Assembly (NCBI GenBank): GCA_036389485.1
Contig: DASVPR010000035.1
Span: forward strand, 62,001-126,000
Length of the DNA stretch: 64,000 nucleotides
Source of the DNA: CADCVT01 sp036389485
GTDB taxonomy: Bacteria; Actinomycetota; Thermoleophilia; Solirubrobacterales; Solirubrobacteraceae
Reading direction: 5' to 3'
Below the pieces are notes generated by a model. That model did not search any database. It worked only from the letters and a program-made list of their open reading frames with translations, and was not told where the DNA came from. This document shows positions 7,102 to 15,420 of the stretch, piece after piece. The position numbers were made by a program, and so were the translations under genes. Within the stretch, counting starts at the first letter, position 1; every line of letters starts with the position of its first letter.

Positions 7102-8079
7102 ATGCCCGGCGGCTGCGTCATCGGGGTCGACCTCGGCGGCACGAAGCTCCTGGCGGGAGCGGTCGACCGGGACCTCGCGGTGCACCATCGCGCGGTCCGC
7201 CGCTCGGCTTCCGCTTCCACCGAGGAGCTGCTGGAGAAGCTGTGCGATGCGGTGGCGGAGGTGCGCGCCGCGTCCTCGCAGTCCGAGGTGCGGGCGGTCG
7301 GGATCGGCATCCCGTCGCTGGTCGACATGGACCGCGGCGTGCCCGGCTTCACCGCGCACCTGCCGCTCGTCGGGCTGCCGGTCCGGGACGTCATGTCGGA
7401 GCGGCTCGGGCTTCCGGTGTTCGTCGCGAACGACGCGACGCTCGCGATGCTGGTGGAGCACCGGTTCGGGGCGGCCGCGGGCGCCGCGGACGCGGTGATG
7501 CTCACGGTCGGCACCGGGATCGGCGGGGGGCTCGTCGTCGGCGGCCGGCTGGTGTTCGGGGCGGTCGGCGCGGCCGGCGAGCCCGGGCACATGGTGATCG
7601 ACCTCGACGGGCCGCCGTGCGCCTGCGGTTCCGTGGGGTGCCTGGAGTCCTTGGCCTCGGGCACCGCCCTGGGGCGCGAGGGCGCGCGCGTGGCGCGGGC
7701 GAGCTCCTCGGATTCCGCTCTGGGCGCTGCGCTTGCATCGGGCCGCGAGATCACCGGCGCGCTGGTCACGGAGCTCGCGCACGACGGGGACCGCGCGGCG
7801 CGGGACGTCGTCGCGCTGATCGGCATGCGCCTCGGCGCCGGGATCGCCGGGCTCGTGAACCTGCTGAACCCGTCGGTCGTCGTGGTCGGCGGCGGGATGG
7901 TCGCGGCCGGCGAGCTGCTGCTCGAGCCGGCCCGGACGGTCGTGCGCGAGCGCGCGCTGCCGCCGTCGCGCGACGTGGTCTCGATCGTCCCGGCGCGGTT
8001 CGGCGAGGAGTCCGGGATGCTCGGCGCCGCGCTGCTCGCGTACGACGGGCTCGGGTCTTCGGCCGCCTTCGCCGCGTGA
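7102..8079 (+). CDS. ROK-family sugar kinase (glucokinase-like)
   Basis: 325 residues. Start at MPGGCVIGVDLGGTK; upstream in-frame sequence is antisense to the LCP gene. Seen: ATP phosphate-binding loop GVDLGGTKLLAG near residue 7, VGIGIPSLVD, sugar-site NDATLAMLVEHRFGA, TVGTGIGGGLVVGG, EPGHMVID, and the ROK zinc motif CACGSVGCLESLASG, plus the second phosphate loop VVGGGM. Phosphorylates a hexose, most likely glucose, with ATP. Most ROK repressors carry an N-terminal HTH; this one does not, so it is an enzyme. Its GTGA stop/start overlap with rsmI indicates translational coupling. Confidence 0.9.
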   Translation: MPGGCVIGVDLGGTKLLAGAVDRDLAVHHRAVRRSASASTEELLEKLCDAVAEVRAASSQSEVRAVGIGIPSLVDMDRGVPGFTAHLPLVGLPVRDVMSERLGLPVFVANDATLAMLVEHRFGAAAGAADAVMLTVGTGIGGGLVVGGRLVFGAVGAAGEPGHMVIDLDGPPCACGSVGCLESLASGTALGREGARVARASSSDSALGAALASGREITGALVTELAHDGDRAARDVVALIGMRLGAGIAGLVNLLNPSVVVVGGGMVAAGELLLEPARTVVRERALPPSRDVVSIVPARFGEESGMLGAALLAYDGLGSSAAFAA

Positions 8080-8894
8080 CGCCCGCAGGGCGACTCGTCG
8101 TCTGCCCGACGCCGATCGGGAACCTCGCGGACGTCACGCTGCGCGTGCTCGAGACGCTGCGGGCCGCGGACGTGATCGCGTGCGAGGACACCCGGCGGAC
8201 GGGGGTCCTGCTCGCGCACCACTCGATTGCCCGCTCGTCTTTGGTATCGCTCCACGAACACAACGAGTCGGCCCGCACGCCCGGCCTCGTCGCGCGCATC
8301 GCCGCGGGCGCGGTCGTGGCCTTGGTGAGCGACGCGGGCATGCCGTCGGTCAGCGACCCCGGCTACGTGCTCATCCGCGAGGCGCTCCGTTCCGAGGTCG
8401 CGGTCGAGGTGCTGCCCGGCGCCTCCGCGGTGCTCGTCGCGATCGTCGCCTCCGGCCTGCCCGCGGACACGTGGCGCTTCGCCGGGTTCCTCCCGCGAAA
8501 GCCCGCCGACCTCACCACCGCGCTCAGCTCCGCGGACACCCTCGTGGCCTTCGAATCCCCGCGCCGCCTCGCCCGCACCCTCACGACCCTCGCGTCGGTC
8601 GACCCGTCGCGCCCCGTCGCCGTCTGCCGCGAGCTGACGAAGCTGCACGAGGAGGTCGTGCGCGGAACCGCCGCGGACGTCGCCGCCCACTTCGAGAGGC
8701 ACGAGCCCCGAGGAGAGATCGTCCTCGTGATCGGCCCCGCTCCACCGTCGACGCCCGCCCTCGACGCCGCGGTCGAAGCCCTCGCTTCACTCGTCGAGTC
8801 CGGAGCAAAGCCCCGCCCCGCGGCGCGAGTCGTCGCCGACCTCACCGGCGTCCCCGCCAACACCCTCTACGAGGCCCTCCAGAAGCGCGACTGA
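8076..8894 (+). CDS. rsmI: 16S rRNA (cytidine-1402-2'-O)-methyltransferase
   Basis: 272 residues. GTG start overlapping the ROK stop. Tetrapyrrole-methylase fold: GRLVVCPTPIGNLADVTLRVL at the N-terminus, CEDTRRTGVLLAH, VALVSDAGMPSVSDPGYVLI, VEVLPGASAVLVAIVASGLP and VAFESPRRLARTL, all diagnostic of RsmI. Methylates the ribose of C1402 in the decoding centre with SAM. It sits shortly before metG, a neighbourhood usual in actinobacteria. Convergent with the zinc-ribbon gene, only 3 bp between stops. Confidence 0.96.
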   Translation: MTPAGRLVVCPTPIGNLADVTLRVLETLRAADVIACEDTRRTGVLLAHHSIARSSLVSLHEHNESARTPGLVARIAAGAVVALVSDAGMPSVSDPGYVLIREALRSEVAVEVLPGASAVLVAIVASGLPADTWRFAGFLPRKPADLTTALSSADTLVAFESPRRLARTLTTLASVDPSRPVAVCRELTKLHEEVVRGTAADVAAHFERHEPRGEIVLVIGPAPPSTPALDAAVEALASLVESGAKPRPAARVVADLTGVPANTLYEALQKRD

Positions 8895-8897
8895 CGC

Positions 8898-9239
8898 CTA
8901 CGGAGCGTCCGGCGGTCCGAGCCGGCGGTCGAGCTCCTCCTCGATCCGCCGCTCCAGCCCGCGGACGTCGCGGTCGAAGTCTCGCTGGACGACGTCGACC
9001 TCCTCGTCCAGCTCGCGGTCGAGCGAGTCCCCGAAGGACTGGAGCATCAAGGCGACGCCGGCGAGGGTCGCGGCGAGCGCTAGGAGCAGGCCGGCGGCGA
9101 ACGCGGGCACCGGCGACCGGCGGCGGTAGGGCCCGCGGCAGAAGGGGCATCGAGCGTCCGCGGTCCGGGCGAGCGTCGAGCAGTGCGGGCAGACGCGCTG
9201 GGGAGGCTGGGCGGCGGAAGGCGCATGCATCTGTCGCAA
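8898..9239 (-). CDS. Zinc-ribbon single-pass membrane protein with coiled coil
   Basis: 113 residues. Two CxxC pairs (CPHCSTLARTADARCPFC, residues 17-34) make a rubredoxin-like zinc knuckle, followed by a transmembrane helix (VPAFAAGLLLALAATLAGVALML) and a charged coiled coil (LDRELDEEVDVVQRDFDRDVRGLERRIEEELDRRL). A second ATG four codons in (9230) could be the start. The layout resembles small cell-envelope zinc-ribbon proteins but no named family is recognised. Possibly a membrane scaffold; function unknown. Confidence 0.7.
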   Translation of the reverse strand: MRQMHAPSAAQPPQRVCPHCSTLARTADARCPFCRGPYRRRSPVPAFAAGLLLALAATLAGVALMLQSFGDSLDRELDEEVDVVQRDFDRDVRGLERRIEEELDRRLGPPDAP

Positions 9240-9321
9240 GGTGTCACGTCTCCGCGCAGCCCGCGTGCCGATTCAGGCACCCCGCGCCACATCCGCACCC
9301 TCCCCCGTCAACGTCGGGCGC

Positions 9322-10044
9322 ATGCTCCTCGCCCTGCTGCTCACGCTCGTCGCGACCGCGCACGCCGACGCCCTCGGCAGCGTCGCCTGGCACTGGCCCC
9401 TGCGCGGCGAGGTGATCGCGCCGTTCCACCTCACGCCCAACCCGTTCGCGCGCGGCCAGCATCGAGGTATCGACATCGCCGCCCCACCGGGCGCGACGGT
9501 CCGCAGCGCCTGCGCCGGCCGCGTGAGCTTCGCCGGCCGCCTGCCGGGCCGCGAGCACGTCGCCTCGGTCGTCTGCGGGCCGCTCGTCGCGACCTACCTC
9601 GAGCTCGGGTCGCTCGCCGTCCGCCGCGACGCGACCGTCCGGACGGGAGCGCCGATCGGCACCGTCGCGGCGTCCCACCTCCAACTCGGCGCCCGCCGCA
9701 TCACGGACCGCCACGGCTACGTCGACCCGCTCACCCTCCTCCGAGCACCCGCTCCGCCGCCTCTCGGAGCGACGCCGCGAGGAGGGACCGATCGCCGCCC
9801 GCGCGCCGCTCCACCGCAGTTCGCGCCGGCGCCGCATCCGCGACCGTCGGCGCTGCCGCGCCCACTCCCGCCCACGCACCGCCCCCGCCGCGCGCCGGTC
9901 GCGAGTCCCGCGCCCTCCGGCGTCCCGCTTCCCGCTTGGTTCGGCCTCGCCCTCTTCGCGGCGGGAACGCCGCTCGGCGCGCTCGTCCGCCGCCGGCGCA
10001 GGGCAGCGCGACTCGATCTCCGGACGGCCGATGAAGGTGCGTGA
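9322..10044 (+). CDS. M23-fold (LytM-like) protein with altered metal site
   Basis: 240 residues. Signal peptide MLLALLLTLVATAHADA supports this start over an ATG 81 nt upstream. The M23 core follows: WPLRGEVIAPF, the first zinc motif HRGIDIAAPPGATV (H and D present), GRVSFAG, TYLELGSL and GAPIGTVA. The final HxH motif reads S-H-L-Q-L-G: the zinc-ligand second His is Gln (codon CAA, rare here), so hydrolase activity is doubtful. A Pro-rich linker leads to a C-terminal membrane helix (PLPAWFGLALFAAGTPLGAL) and an Arg-rich tail. Its 3' end overlaps hicA by 14 nt. Confidence 0.8.
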   Translation: MLLALLLTLVATAHADALGSVAWHWPLRGEVIAPFHLTPNPFARGQHRGIDIAAPPGATVRSACAGRVSFAGRLPGREHVASVVCGPLVATYLELGSLAVRRDATVRTGAPIGTVAASHLQLGARRITDRHGYVDPLTLLRAPAPPPLGATPRGGTDRRPRAAPPQFAPAPHPRPSALPRPLPPTHRPRRAPVASPAPSGVPLPAWFGLALFAAGTPLGALVRRRRRAARLDLRTADEGA

Positions 10045-10225
10045 GGCGATCAGGCTCGTGGAGGCCGACGGCTGGTTCCACGTGCGCACGCGCGGGAGCC
10101 ATCGCCAGTTCAAGCACACTACGAAGCGCGGGCTCGTGACGATCCCGGGCAAGCCCAGTGACGACTTGACCCCCGCTATGCGGCGAAGCATCCTTCGCCA
10201 GGCGGGCCTATGGAGGACCTCATGA
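10031..10225 (+). CDS. hicA: HicA-type mRNA interferase toxin
   Basis: 64 residues, typical HicA length. The double-stranded-RNA-binding-like fold with the catalytic His is seen in MKVREAIRLVEADGWFHVR.RGSHRQFKH (GSH motif) followed by VTIPGKP..DLTPAMRRSILRQAGL. HicA toxins cleave mRNA when free of HicB. It begins inside the last codons of the M23 gene and overlaps hicB by 16 nt, so translation is coupled. Gene order toxin-antitoxin is standard for hicAB. Confidence 0.92.
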   Translation: MKVREAIRLVEADGWFHVRTRGSHRQFKHTTKRGLVTIPGKPSDDLTPAMRRSILRQAGLWRTS

Positions 10226-10452
10226 CGCCGAACAACCCGGACGACTACCTGATCGTCATCGAGAGCGGGCCGAACAACTACGGGGCGTACGCGCCGGACG
10301 TTCCCGGCTGCGTCGCGACGGGCCGGACGGTCGAGGAGTGCGAGCGGGAGATGCGGGAGGCGCTGGTCTTCCACTTCGAGGGGCTGCGCGAGTTCGGGGA
10401 GCCGATCCCCGAGCCGACGATCGCCGCGGCGGCGTTCGTCCCGGCGGCGTAG
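10210..10452 (+). CDS. hicB: HicB-type antitoxin, short form without DNA-binding domain
   Basis: 80 residues (68-76 if a later ATG is used). The partial RNase H fold is clear: YLIVIESGPNNYGAYAPDVPGCVATGRTVEECEREMREALVFHFEGLREFGEPIPEP. The C-terminal ribbon-helix-helix or HTH seen in longer HicB proteins is missing, so direct autoregulation of the operon by HicB is unlikely and expression may follow the M23 transcript. It should neutralise HicA by direct binding. Confidence 0.9.
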   Translation: MEDLMTPNNPDDYLIVIESGPNNYGAYAPDVPGCVATGRTVEECEREMREALVFHFEGLREFGEPIPEPTIAAAAFVPAA

Positions 10453-10487
10453 CCGCGGCGCGGCGCGGCGGGCGGCGCGCCGACCGA

Positions 10488-10493
10488 TAGCCT
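10488..10493 (+). promoter_or_regulatory. -10-like TAGCCT before metG
   Basis: TAGCCT ends 10 nt before the metG ATG and no Shine-Dalgarno is present, so metG is probably read from a leaderless or near-leaderless mRNA. Confidence 0.45.
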
Positions 10494-10503
10494 CAGCCGC
10501 ACC

Positions 10504-11970
10504 ATGGCGTTCTACGTCACCACCCCGATCTTCTACGTCAACGCGGCGCCGCATCTCGGGCACGCGTACACGACGATCGCCGCCGACGTCATGGCCCGCC
10601 ACATGCGGCAGCGCGGCGAGGACGTGTTCTTCCTCACGGGCACCGACGAGCACGGGGAGCCGGTCGCGCTGGCGGCGGAGCGGGAGGGTGTCTCGCCGCG
10701 GGAGCTCGCCGACCGCAACGCGGAGCGGTTCAAGGCGCTCATCCCCGTCCTCAACGCCGAGATCGACTTCTTCATCCGCACGAGCGACCCGCGGCACGAG
10801 CGCAAGGTCCAGGAGGTCCTGCAGCGCGTCCACGACAACGGCCACGTCTACAAGGCGATGTACGAGGGCTGGTACTGCCCCCGGTGCGCGGACTTCAAGT
10901 CCGAGACCGAGATCGGCCCCGGCAACACCTGCCCGATCCACGGCATCGAGCTCACGCGCGAGGAGGAGGAGAACTACTTCTTCCGCCTCTCCACCTTCCA
11001 GAAGCCGCTCGAGGAGCTGCTGGCGACCGGCTTCGTCCAGCCGCAAGCACGGGCCAACGAGGCGCGCGCGTTCGTCAACCAGGGCCTCCAGGACGTCAGC
11101 CTCACGCGCGGGAAGCTCACCTGGGGCGTGCGCGTGCCGTGGGACGAAGGCCACGTCTTCTACGTCTGGTTCGACGCCCTCCTCAACTACTACACGGCCC
11201 TGACGTTCGCGGGGGAGGAGGATCTTCTCGCGCGGTTCTGGGGCCGGCCGACCACGCACCTCATCGGCAAGGACATCCTCAAGTTCCACACGATCTACTG
11301 GCCCGCGCTCCTCATGGCCGCGGGGATCGACGTCCCCAAGCGCGTCTTCATCCACGGCTTCCTGCTCGGCCACGACGGCCGGAAGATGTCGAAGTCGGAC
11401 GGCAACGTCCTCGACCCGTTCGAGGTCATCGACCGCTTCGGCACCGACGCCCTGCGCTACTACCTCATGCGCGACGTCAGCTTCGGCGACGACGGGAGCG
11501 TCTCGATGGCGGGGGTCGAGTCGCGCTACGAGACCGAGCTCGCCAACGACCTCGGCAACCTCGCGAGCCGCACGATCGCGATGGTCAACCGCTACCGCGA
11601 CGGCCAGGTGCCGGAGGGCGCGGAACCGCTCACCGAGGGGATGGCCGAAGAGGTGGCGGCCGCGATGGACGCATGGCGGATCTCGGACGCGCTCGAGGCG
11701 ATCTGGCAGCGGGTCCGCCGGCTCAACGCGTACGTCGAGGAGCAGGCGCCGTGGAAGCTCGCGAAGGAGGAGGGGCGCGAGCAGGATCTCGACCGCGCGC
11801 TCGCCTCGCTGATCGCCGGCATTCGCGACGTCGCGAAGGAGCTGCAGCCGTTCCTCCCGCAGACGATGGCGAAGCTCCGCGACGCGGTGGCCGGCGAGAG
11901 CGTCGAGGCGTTGCCGCCGCTCTTCCCGAAGCGCGAAGCGGCGGCCGCGGAAGTCGCTGCACCCCAGTGA
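10504..11970 (+). CDS. metG: Methionyl-tRNA synthetase
   Basis: 488 residues, the short class I form without the C-terminal tRNA-binding EMAP domain. HIGH motif is HLGH (NAAPHLGHAYTTIAAD), KMSKS is intact (GRKMSKSDGNVLDPF). The zinc-knuckle region has CPRC...CPIHG, so only three Cys are seen. Anticodon-binding helices occupy the last ~130 residues. Charges tRNA-Met. Overlaps tatD by 4 nt (GTGA), starting the run metG-tatD-rsmA-ispE typical of actinobacteria; rpfB, often between tatD and rsmA, is absent here. Confidence 0.97.
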   Translation: MAFYVTTPIFYVNAAPHLGHAYTTIAADVMARHMRQRGEDVFFLTGTDEHGEPVALAAEREGVSPRELADRNAERFKALIPVLNAEIDFFIRTSDPRHERKVQEVLQRVHDNGHVYKAMYEGWYCPRCADFKSETEIGPGNTCPIHGIELTREEEENYFFRLSTFQKPLEELLATGFVQPQARANEARAFVNQGLQDVSLTRGKLTWGVRVPWDEGHVFYVWFDALLNYYTALTFAGEEDLLARFWGRPTTHLIGKDILKFHTIYWPALLMAAGIDVPKRVFIHGFLLGHDGRKMSKSDGNVLDPFEVIDRFGTDALRYYLMRDVSFGDDGSVSMAGVESRYETELANDLGNLASRTIAMVNRYRDGQVPEGAEPLTEGMAEEVAAAMDAWRISDALEAIWQRVRRLNAYVEEQAPWKLAKEEGREQDLDRALASLIAGIRDVAKELQPFLPQTMAKLRDAVAGESVEALPPLFPKREAAAAEVAAPQ

Positions 11971-12716
11971 TCGACAGCCACACGCACCTCGACAGCTGCG
12001 CGCCCGACGACGCGGAGCTGGTGGCCAACGCGGACCGCGAGGGCGTCCGGCGCATGCTCACCGTGGGCACCGACAGCGCCTCGTGCCGCGCGGCGCTCGA
12101 GGCCGCCGAGCGCTTCCCGCAGGTGTACGCCGCCATCGGCCGCCACCCGAACAGCGCGACCGGCTTCGACGCCAACGACCTCGCCGAGCTGGAAGCGCTC
12201 GCCGCCCACGAGAAGTGCCGCGCGATCGGCGAGACCGGCCTGGACTTCTACCGCGACCGCGCCGCCCCCCACGACCAGCAGCGCGCCTTCGAGGCGCAGA
12301 TCGAGCTCGCGCGCGAGACCGGCAAGCCGCTCGTCATCCACACGCGGGCCGCCGAGGACCCGACGATCGAGACGCTCAGCACGAAGGCGGACGGCGTCAA
12401 GGTGATCCTCCACTGCTTCTCGATGCCCACCCGCCTGAGCGAGTGCCTCGACCGCGGCTGGTTCGTCTCGTTCGCCGGCAACGTCACCTATCCGAAGGCG
12501 CAGGACCTCGCCGACGCGGCGGCGGCGGTCCCCGACGACCGCATCCTCGTCGAGACCGACGCGCCCTACCTGACCCCGCAGGCCGTCCGCAAGGAGCGCA
12601 ACCAGCCGGCGTTCGTCACGCACACGGCGCGGTTCGTCGCGGAGCGGCGCGGCACGACGTACGAAGAGCTGGAGAAGACGGTCGAGCGCAATGCCGCAGC
12701 CCTCTTCGGTTGGTGA
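11967..12716 (+). CDS. tatD: TatD-family metal-dependent DNase
   Basis: 249 residues; GTG start overlapping the metG stop. TIM-barrel amidohydrolase metal ligands are visible: DSHTHLD at the N-terminus, GETGLDFYRD, VIHTRAA, ILHCFSM and VETDAPYLTP. The family has 3'-5' exonuclease and AP-endonuclease activity and is implicated in DNA repair and quality control. The 3' end overlaps rsmA by 26 nt, so the two are co-translated. Confidence 0.94.
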   Translation: MIDSHTHLDSCAPDDAELVANADREGVRRMLTVGTDSASCRAALEAAERFPQVYAAIGRHPNSATGFDANDLAELEALAAHEKCRAIGETGLDFYRDRAAPHDQQRAFEAQIELARETGKPLVIHTRAAEDPTIETLSTKADGVKVILHCFSMPTRLSECLDRGWFVSFAGNVTYPKAQDLADAAAAVPDDRILVETDAPYLTPQAVRKERNQPAFVTHTARFVAERRGTTYEELEKTVERNAAALFGW

Positions 12717-13530
12717 CCCGCGGCTGCCGACCCAGCCGAGCCTGCGCCGGCTGAAGGCGTTCGGGATCCGCCCGAAGCACGCGCTCGGGCAGAACTTCCT
12801 GGTCGACTCGAACATCCTCGGCGTCATCGAGCGCGCGGCGGCGCTCACGCGCCACGACGTGTGCCTCGAGATCGGGGGCGGGCTCGGCGTCCTGTCCGAG
12901 CACCTCGCGCAGCGCGCGCGCCACGTCCACGTCGTCGAGGTCGACCGCTCGCTGGAGCCGGCGCTGCGCGATGCCCTCGACCCGCACCCCAACACGACCC
13001 TCCACCTCACCGACGCGCTCGACCTCGACCTCCCGACGCTCGACCCCCGCCCGACGAAGGTCGTCGCCAACCTGCCGTACGGCATCGCCGCCACCGCGAT
13101 CCTCCGGACGGTCGAGGAGCTGGAGACCGTCGACCGGTGGGTCGCGATGGTGCAGAAGGAGGTGGGGGAGCGGTTCGCCGCGCGTGCCGGGTCCGACGCG
13201 TACGGCGTCCCGAGCGTGCTCGCCCAGCTGGCCTGCGACGTCCGCGTGCTGCGGCCGATCGCGAGGACGGTCTTCCACCCGGTGCCGAACGTCGACTCGG
13301 TCCTCCTCGGGCTGGAGCGCGTGCGCCCTCCGGCGGGGGAGCGCGTGCGGCTCGTCGTGCAGGGCGCGTTCGCGCACCGCCGCAAGGCGCTGCCGCGCTC
13401 GCTGGAGCTCGCGGGCGTCGCGTCGCGCGCGGACGCCCGCGCGGCCCTCGAACGCCTCGGCCTCCCGGAGGACGTCCGCGCGGAACGCCTGACGCCCGAG
13501 CAGTTCCGAGCGCTGGCGGAGGCGCTGTGA
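12691..13530 (+). CDS. rsmA: 16S rRNA (A1518/A1519-N6)-dimethyltransferase
   Basis: 279 residues. Family marks: FGIRPKHALGQNFLVDSNIL, SAM loop LEIGGGLGVLSEHLA, acidic VVEVDRSLEPAL, the catalytic NLPY (VANLPYGIAATAIL) and VFHPVPNVDSVL. Dimethylates two adjacent adenines in helix 45 during 30S maturation; loss gives kasugamycin resistance. The GTGA overlap with ispE is conserved in this operon type. Confidence 0.97.
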   Translation: MPQPSSVGDPRLPTQPSLRRLKAFGIRPKHALGQNFLVDSNILGVIERAAALTRHDVCLEIGGGLGVLSEHLAQRARHVHVVEVDRSLEPALRDALDPHPNTTLHLTDALDLDLPTLDPRPTKVVANLPYGIAATAILRTVEELETVDRWVAMVQKEVGERFAARAGSDAYGVPSVLAQLACDVRVLRPIARTVFHPVPNVDSVLLGLERVRPPAGERVRLVVQGAFAHRRKALPRSLELAGVASRADARAALERLGLPEDVRAERLTPEQFRALAEAL

Positions 13531-14348
13531 TCGAGACCGCGCCCGCGAAGATCAACGTCTGCCTCTTCGTCGGCCCGATCCGCGAGGACGGCCGGCACGA
13601 ACTGGTCAGCGTGATGGAGTCGATCACCCTCGCCGACACCCTGACGCTCGAGCCGCTCGACGGCGGCGAGGACGAGGTCGTCAGCGCGGGCGTCGAGGAC
13701 ACGCTCGTGACCCGCGCGCTCGCGGCCTTCCGCGCGAGGACCGGCTGGAACGGCGGGCCGGTGCGGATCACGATCGACAAGCGGATCCCGGTCGCGGCCG
13801 GGCTCGGGGGCGGCAGCGCGGACGCCGCCGCCGCGCTGCGCCTCGCCGCGCGCGCGAGCGGCTTCGACGACGAGGGGACGCTGCACGAGCTGGCGACGAC
13901 GCTCGGCTCGGACGTCCCCGGCCAGGTCCGCCCCGGCCGCGTCCTCGCGACCGGCGCCGGCGAGCACGTCGAGCGCCTGCCGCCGCCGAAGCCGTACGGG
14001 ATCCTCGTCCTGCCCAGCCGCGAGACCCTCTCGACGCCCGCCGTCTACGCGGAGGCGGACCGCCTCGGCCTGCCGCGCGCGAGCCTCGGCGACGCGCTGC
14101 GGGAGGCGCGGCGCGACCCTCCGCCGGCGGTCAACGACCTCCAGGACGCCGCCCGCTCGCTCTGCCCCTCGATCGACGAGGCCCTCGGCACCGCGCGCGC
14201 CGCGGGTGCGCGCGACGCGATCGTCGCCGGCTCCGGCCCCACGGTCCTCGGGTTCTTCGACACGCCGGCGGAGGCCGAGACCGCGGCCGGCGAGCTCGCC
14301 GGGAGGGACCCGCGGCCGGTCGCCGCGACGCCGGTGGTGACCCGCTGA
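13527..14348 (+). CDS. ispE: 4-diphosphocytidyl-2-C-methyl-D-erythritol kinase
   Basis: 273 residues, GTG start. GHMP kinase: substrate loop APAKINVCLFVG, ATP loop IPVAAGLGGGSADAAAALRL and C-terminal VAGSGPTVLGFF. Fourth step of the MEP pathway, giving isoprenoid precursors for undecaprenyl carriers and quinones. The family's usual D-G-Y/F-H after the first loop is EDGRHEL here and the conserved GSDVP is kept, so it should be active. TGATG junction with the DedA gene. Confidence 0.93.
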   Translation: MIETAPAKINVCLFVGPIREDGRHELVSVMESITLADTLTLEPLDGGEDEVVSAGVEDTLVTRALAAFRARTGWNGGPVRITIDKRIPVAAGLGGGSADAAAALRLAARASGFDDEGTLHELATTLGSDVPGQVRPGRVLATGAGEHVERLPPPKPYGILVLPSRETLSTPAVYAEADRLGLPRASLGDALREARRDPPPAVNDLQDAARSLCPSIDEALGTARAAGARDAIVAGSGPTVLGFFDTPAEAETAAGELAGRDPRPVAATPVVTR

Positions 14349-15172
14349 TGCGCCCGCTCCCCATCGTCGCCGCGATCGCGATCCTCACGATCGCGTTCTT
14401 CAACCGCCGCCGCCTCCCGATGTGGGCCCTGCTCGCCGGCGTGCTCGTCGCCGCCGCGTTCGGGGCCTACGGCACCGGCGTCTTCGACTTCCCGAACGTC
14501 GAGGAGCTGCTGCTCGACGTCGGCGACGCGTTCGGCAAGTGGTCGTACCTGCTCGTCAGCGGGCTGGCGTTCCTCGAGACCGGCGCGTTCGTCGGGCTGC
14601 TCGCGCCCGGCGAGGTGGCGGTCATCGCGGGCGGCGTCTTCGCGGGGCAGGGCAACCTGCAGCTCGTCCTGCTCCTGCTGCTCGTCTGGCTGGCGTGCGT
14701 CTGCGGCGACTCGCTGTCGTACTGGCTCGGGCGTAGGCTCGGCCGCGGGTTCCTCGTGGCGCACGGCCACAAGTTCCTGATCACCGAGCCGCGCCTGCGG
14801 CAGGTCGAGCGCTTCTTCGAGCGGCGCGGCGGGATCACGATCCTGATCGGGCGCTTCATCGGCTTCGTGCGGCCGCTCGCGCCGTTCGTCGCCGGCGCGT
14901 CGAAGATGCCCTACTCGCGCTTCCTCCCGTACGACGTGATCGGCTCCGGCCTGTGGGCGACGACGTTCGTCCTGCTCGGCTACTTCTCGTGGCGCAACAT
15001 CGACAGGGCGACCGAGATCGCCTCGCGCGGGACGCTCGCTCTCGGCACCACCGTCGGCGTCGGGATCGCCGCGCTCCTCGCCTACAAGTTCCTCCGCACG
15101 CCCGAGGAGCGCGCGGCCGCGCGGCGCTGGCTGCGTGAGCGCCGGGGCACGCGTCACAATGCGGCGCCGTGA
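14348..15172 (+). CDS. DedA-family membrane protein (VTT/SNARE-associated domain)
   Basis: 274 residues. About six hydrophobic segments. Family motifs: FLETGAFVGLLAPGEVAVIAGG (the E...G...P.PGE type), GDSLSYWLGRRLGR, ERRGGITILIGRFIGFVRPLAPFVAGASKMPYSRF and FVLLGYF. DedA proteins move undecaprenyl phosphate or phospholipids across the membrane and support envelope homeostasis, which fits its place after ispE. An N-terminal extra helix (~45 residues) precedes the domain. Overlaps the following small membrane gene by 4 nt. Confidence 0.9.
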   Translation: MRPLPIVAAIAILTIAFFNRRRLPMWALLAGVLVAAAFGAYGTGVFDFPNVEELLLDVGDAFGKWSYLLVSGLAFLETGAFVGLLAPGEVAVIAGGVFAGQGNLQLVLLLLLVWLACVCGDSLSYWLGRRLGRGFLVAHGHKFLITEPRLRQVERFFERRGGITILIGRFIGFVRPLAPFVAGASKMPYSRFLPYDVIGSGLWATTFVLLGYFSWRNIDRATEIASRGTLALGTTVGVGIAALLAYKFLRTPEERAAARRWLRERRGTRHNAAP

Positions 15173-15393
15173 GCAACGACGCCATCACCTACCTCGTCGG
15201 CGGCTGCTGCGCGGTGTTCGCGCTCGCCGCGTACACGGCGTGGATCCTCGTGCCGGCGTGGACGGCGTACAACCGGTGGTGGGAGCGTGCCGCGGCCGCG
15301 TTCCTGACGCTCTACGTGCTCGCCGCGATGGTCGGCCTCGGCCTGCTCGGCGGGGGCGCGATCGTCTGGTTCTGGGACTCGATCACCGACTGA
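15169..15393 (+). CDS. Small two-helix membrane protein
   Basis: 74 residues, GTG start. Two predicted transmembrane helices (YLVGGCCAVFALAAYTAWILV and AAAAFLTLYVLAAMVGLGLLGGGAIVWF) with a short basic turn between (AYNRWWERA). GTGA overlap with DedA suggests co-expression. No family recognised; it may simply be an accessory membrane partner. Confidence 0.65.
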   Translation: MSNDAITYLVGGCCAVFALAAYTAWILVPAWTAYNRWWERAAAAFLTLYVLAAMVGLGLLGGGAIVWFWDSITD

Positions 15394-15408
15394 GCCGCCT
15401 CGCGGCTC

Positions 15409-15414
15409 TACCCT
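15409..15414 (+). promoter_or_regulatory. -10-like TACCCT before the PucR gene
   Basis: TACCCT ends 6 nt before the GTG at 15421, with no Shine-Dalgarno; candidate leaderless start. Confidence 0.4.
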
Positions 15415-15420
15415 TCTGGC

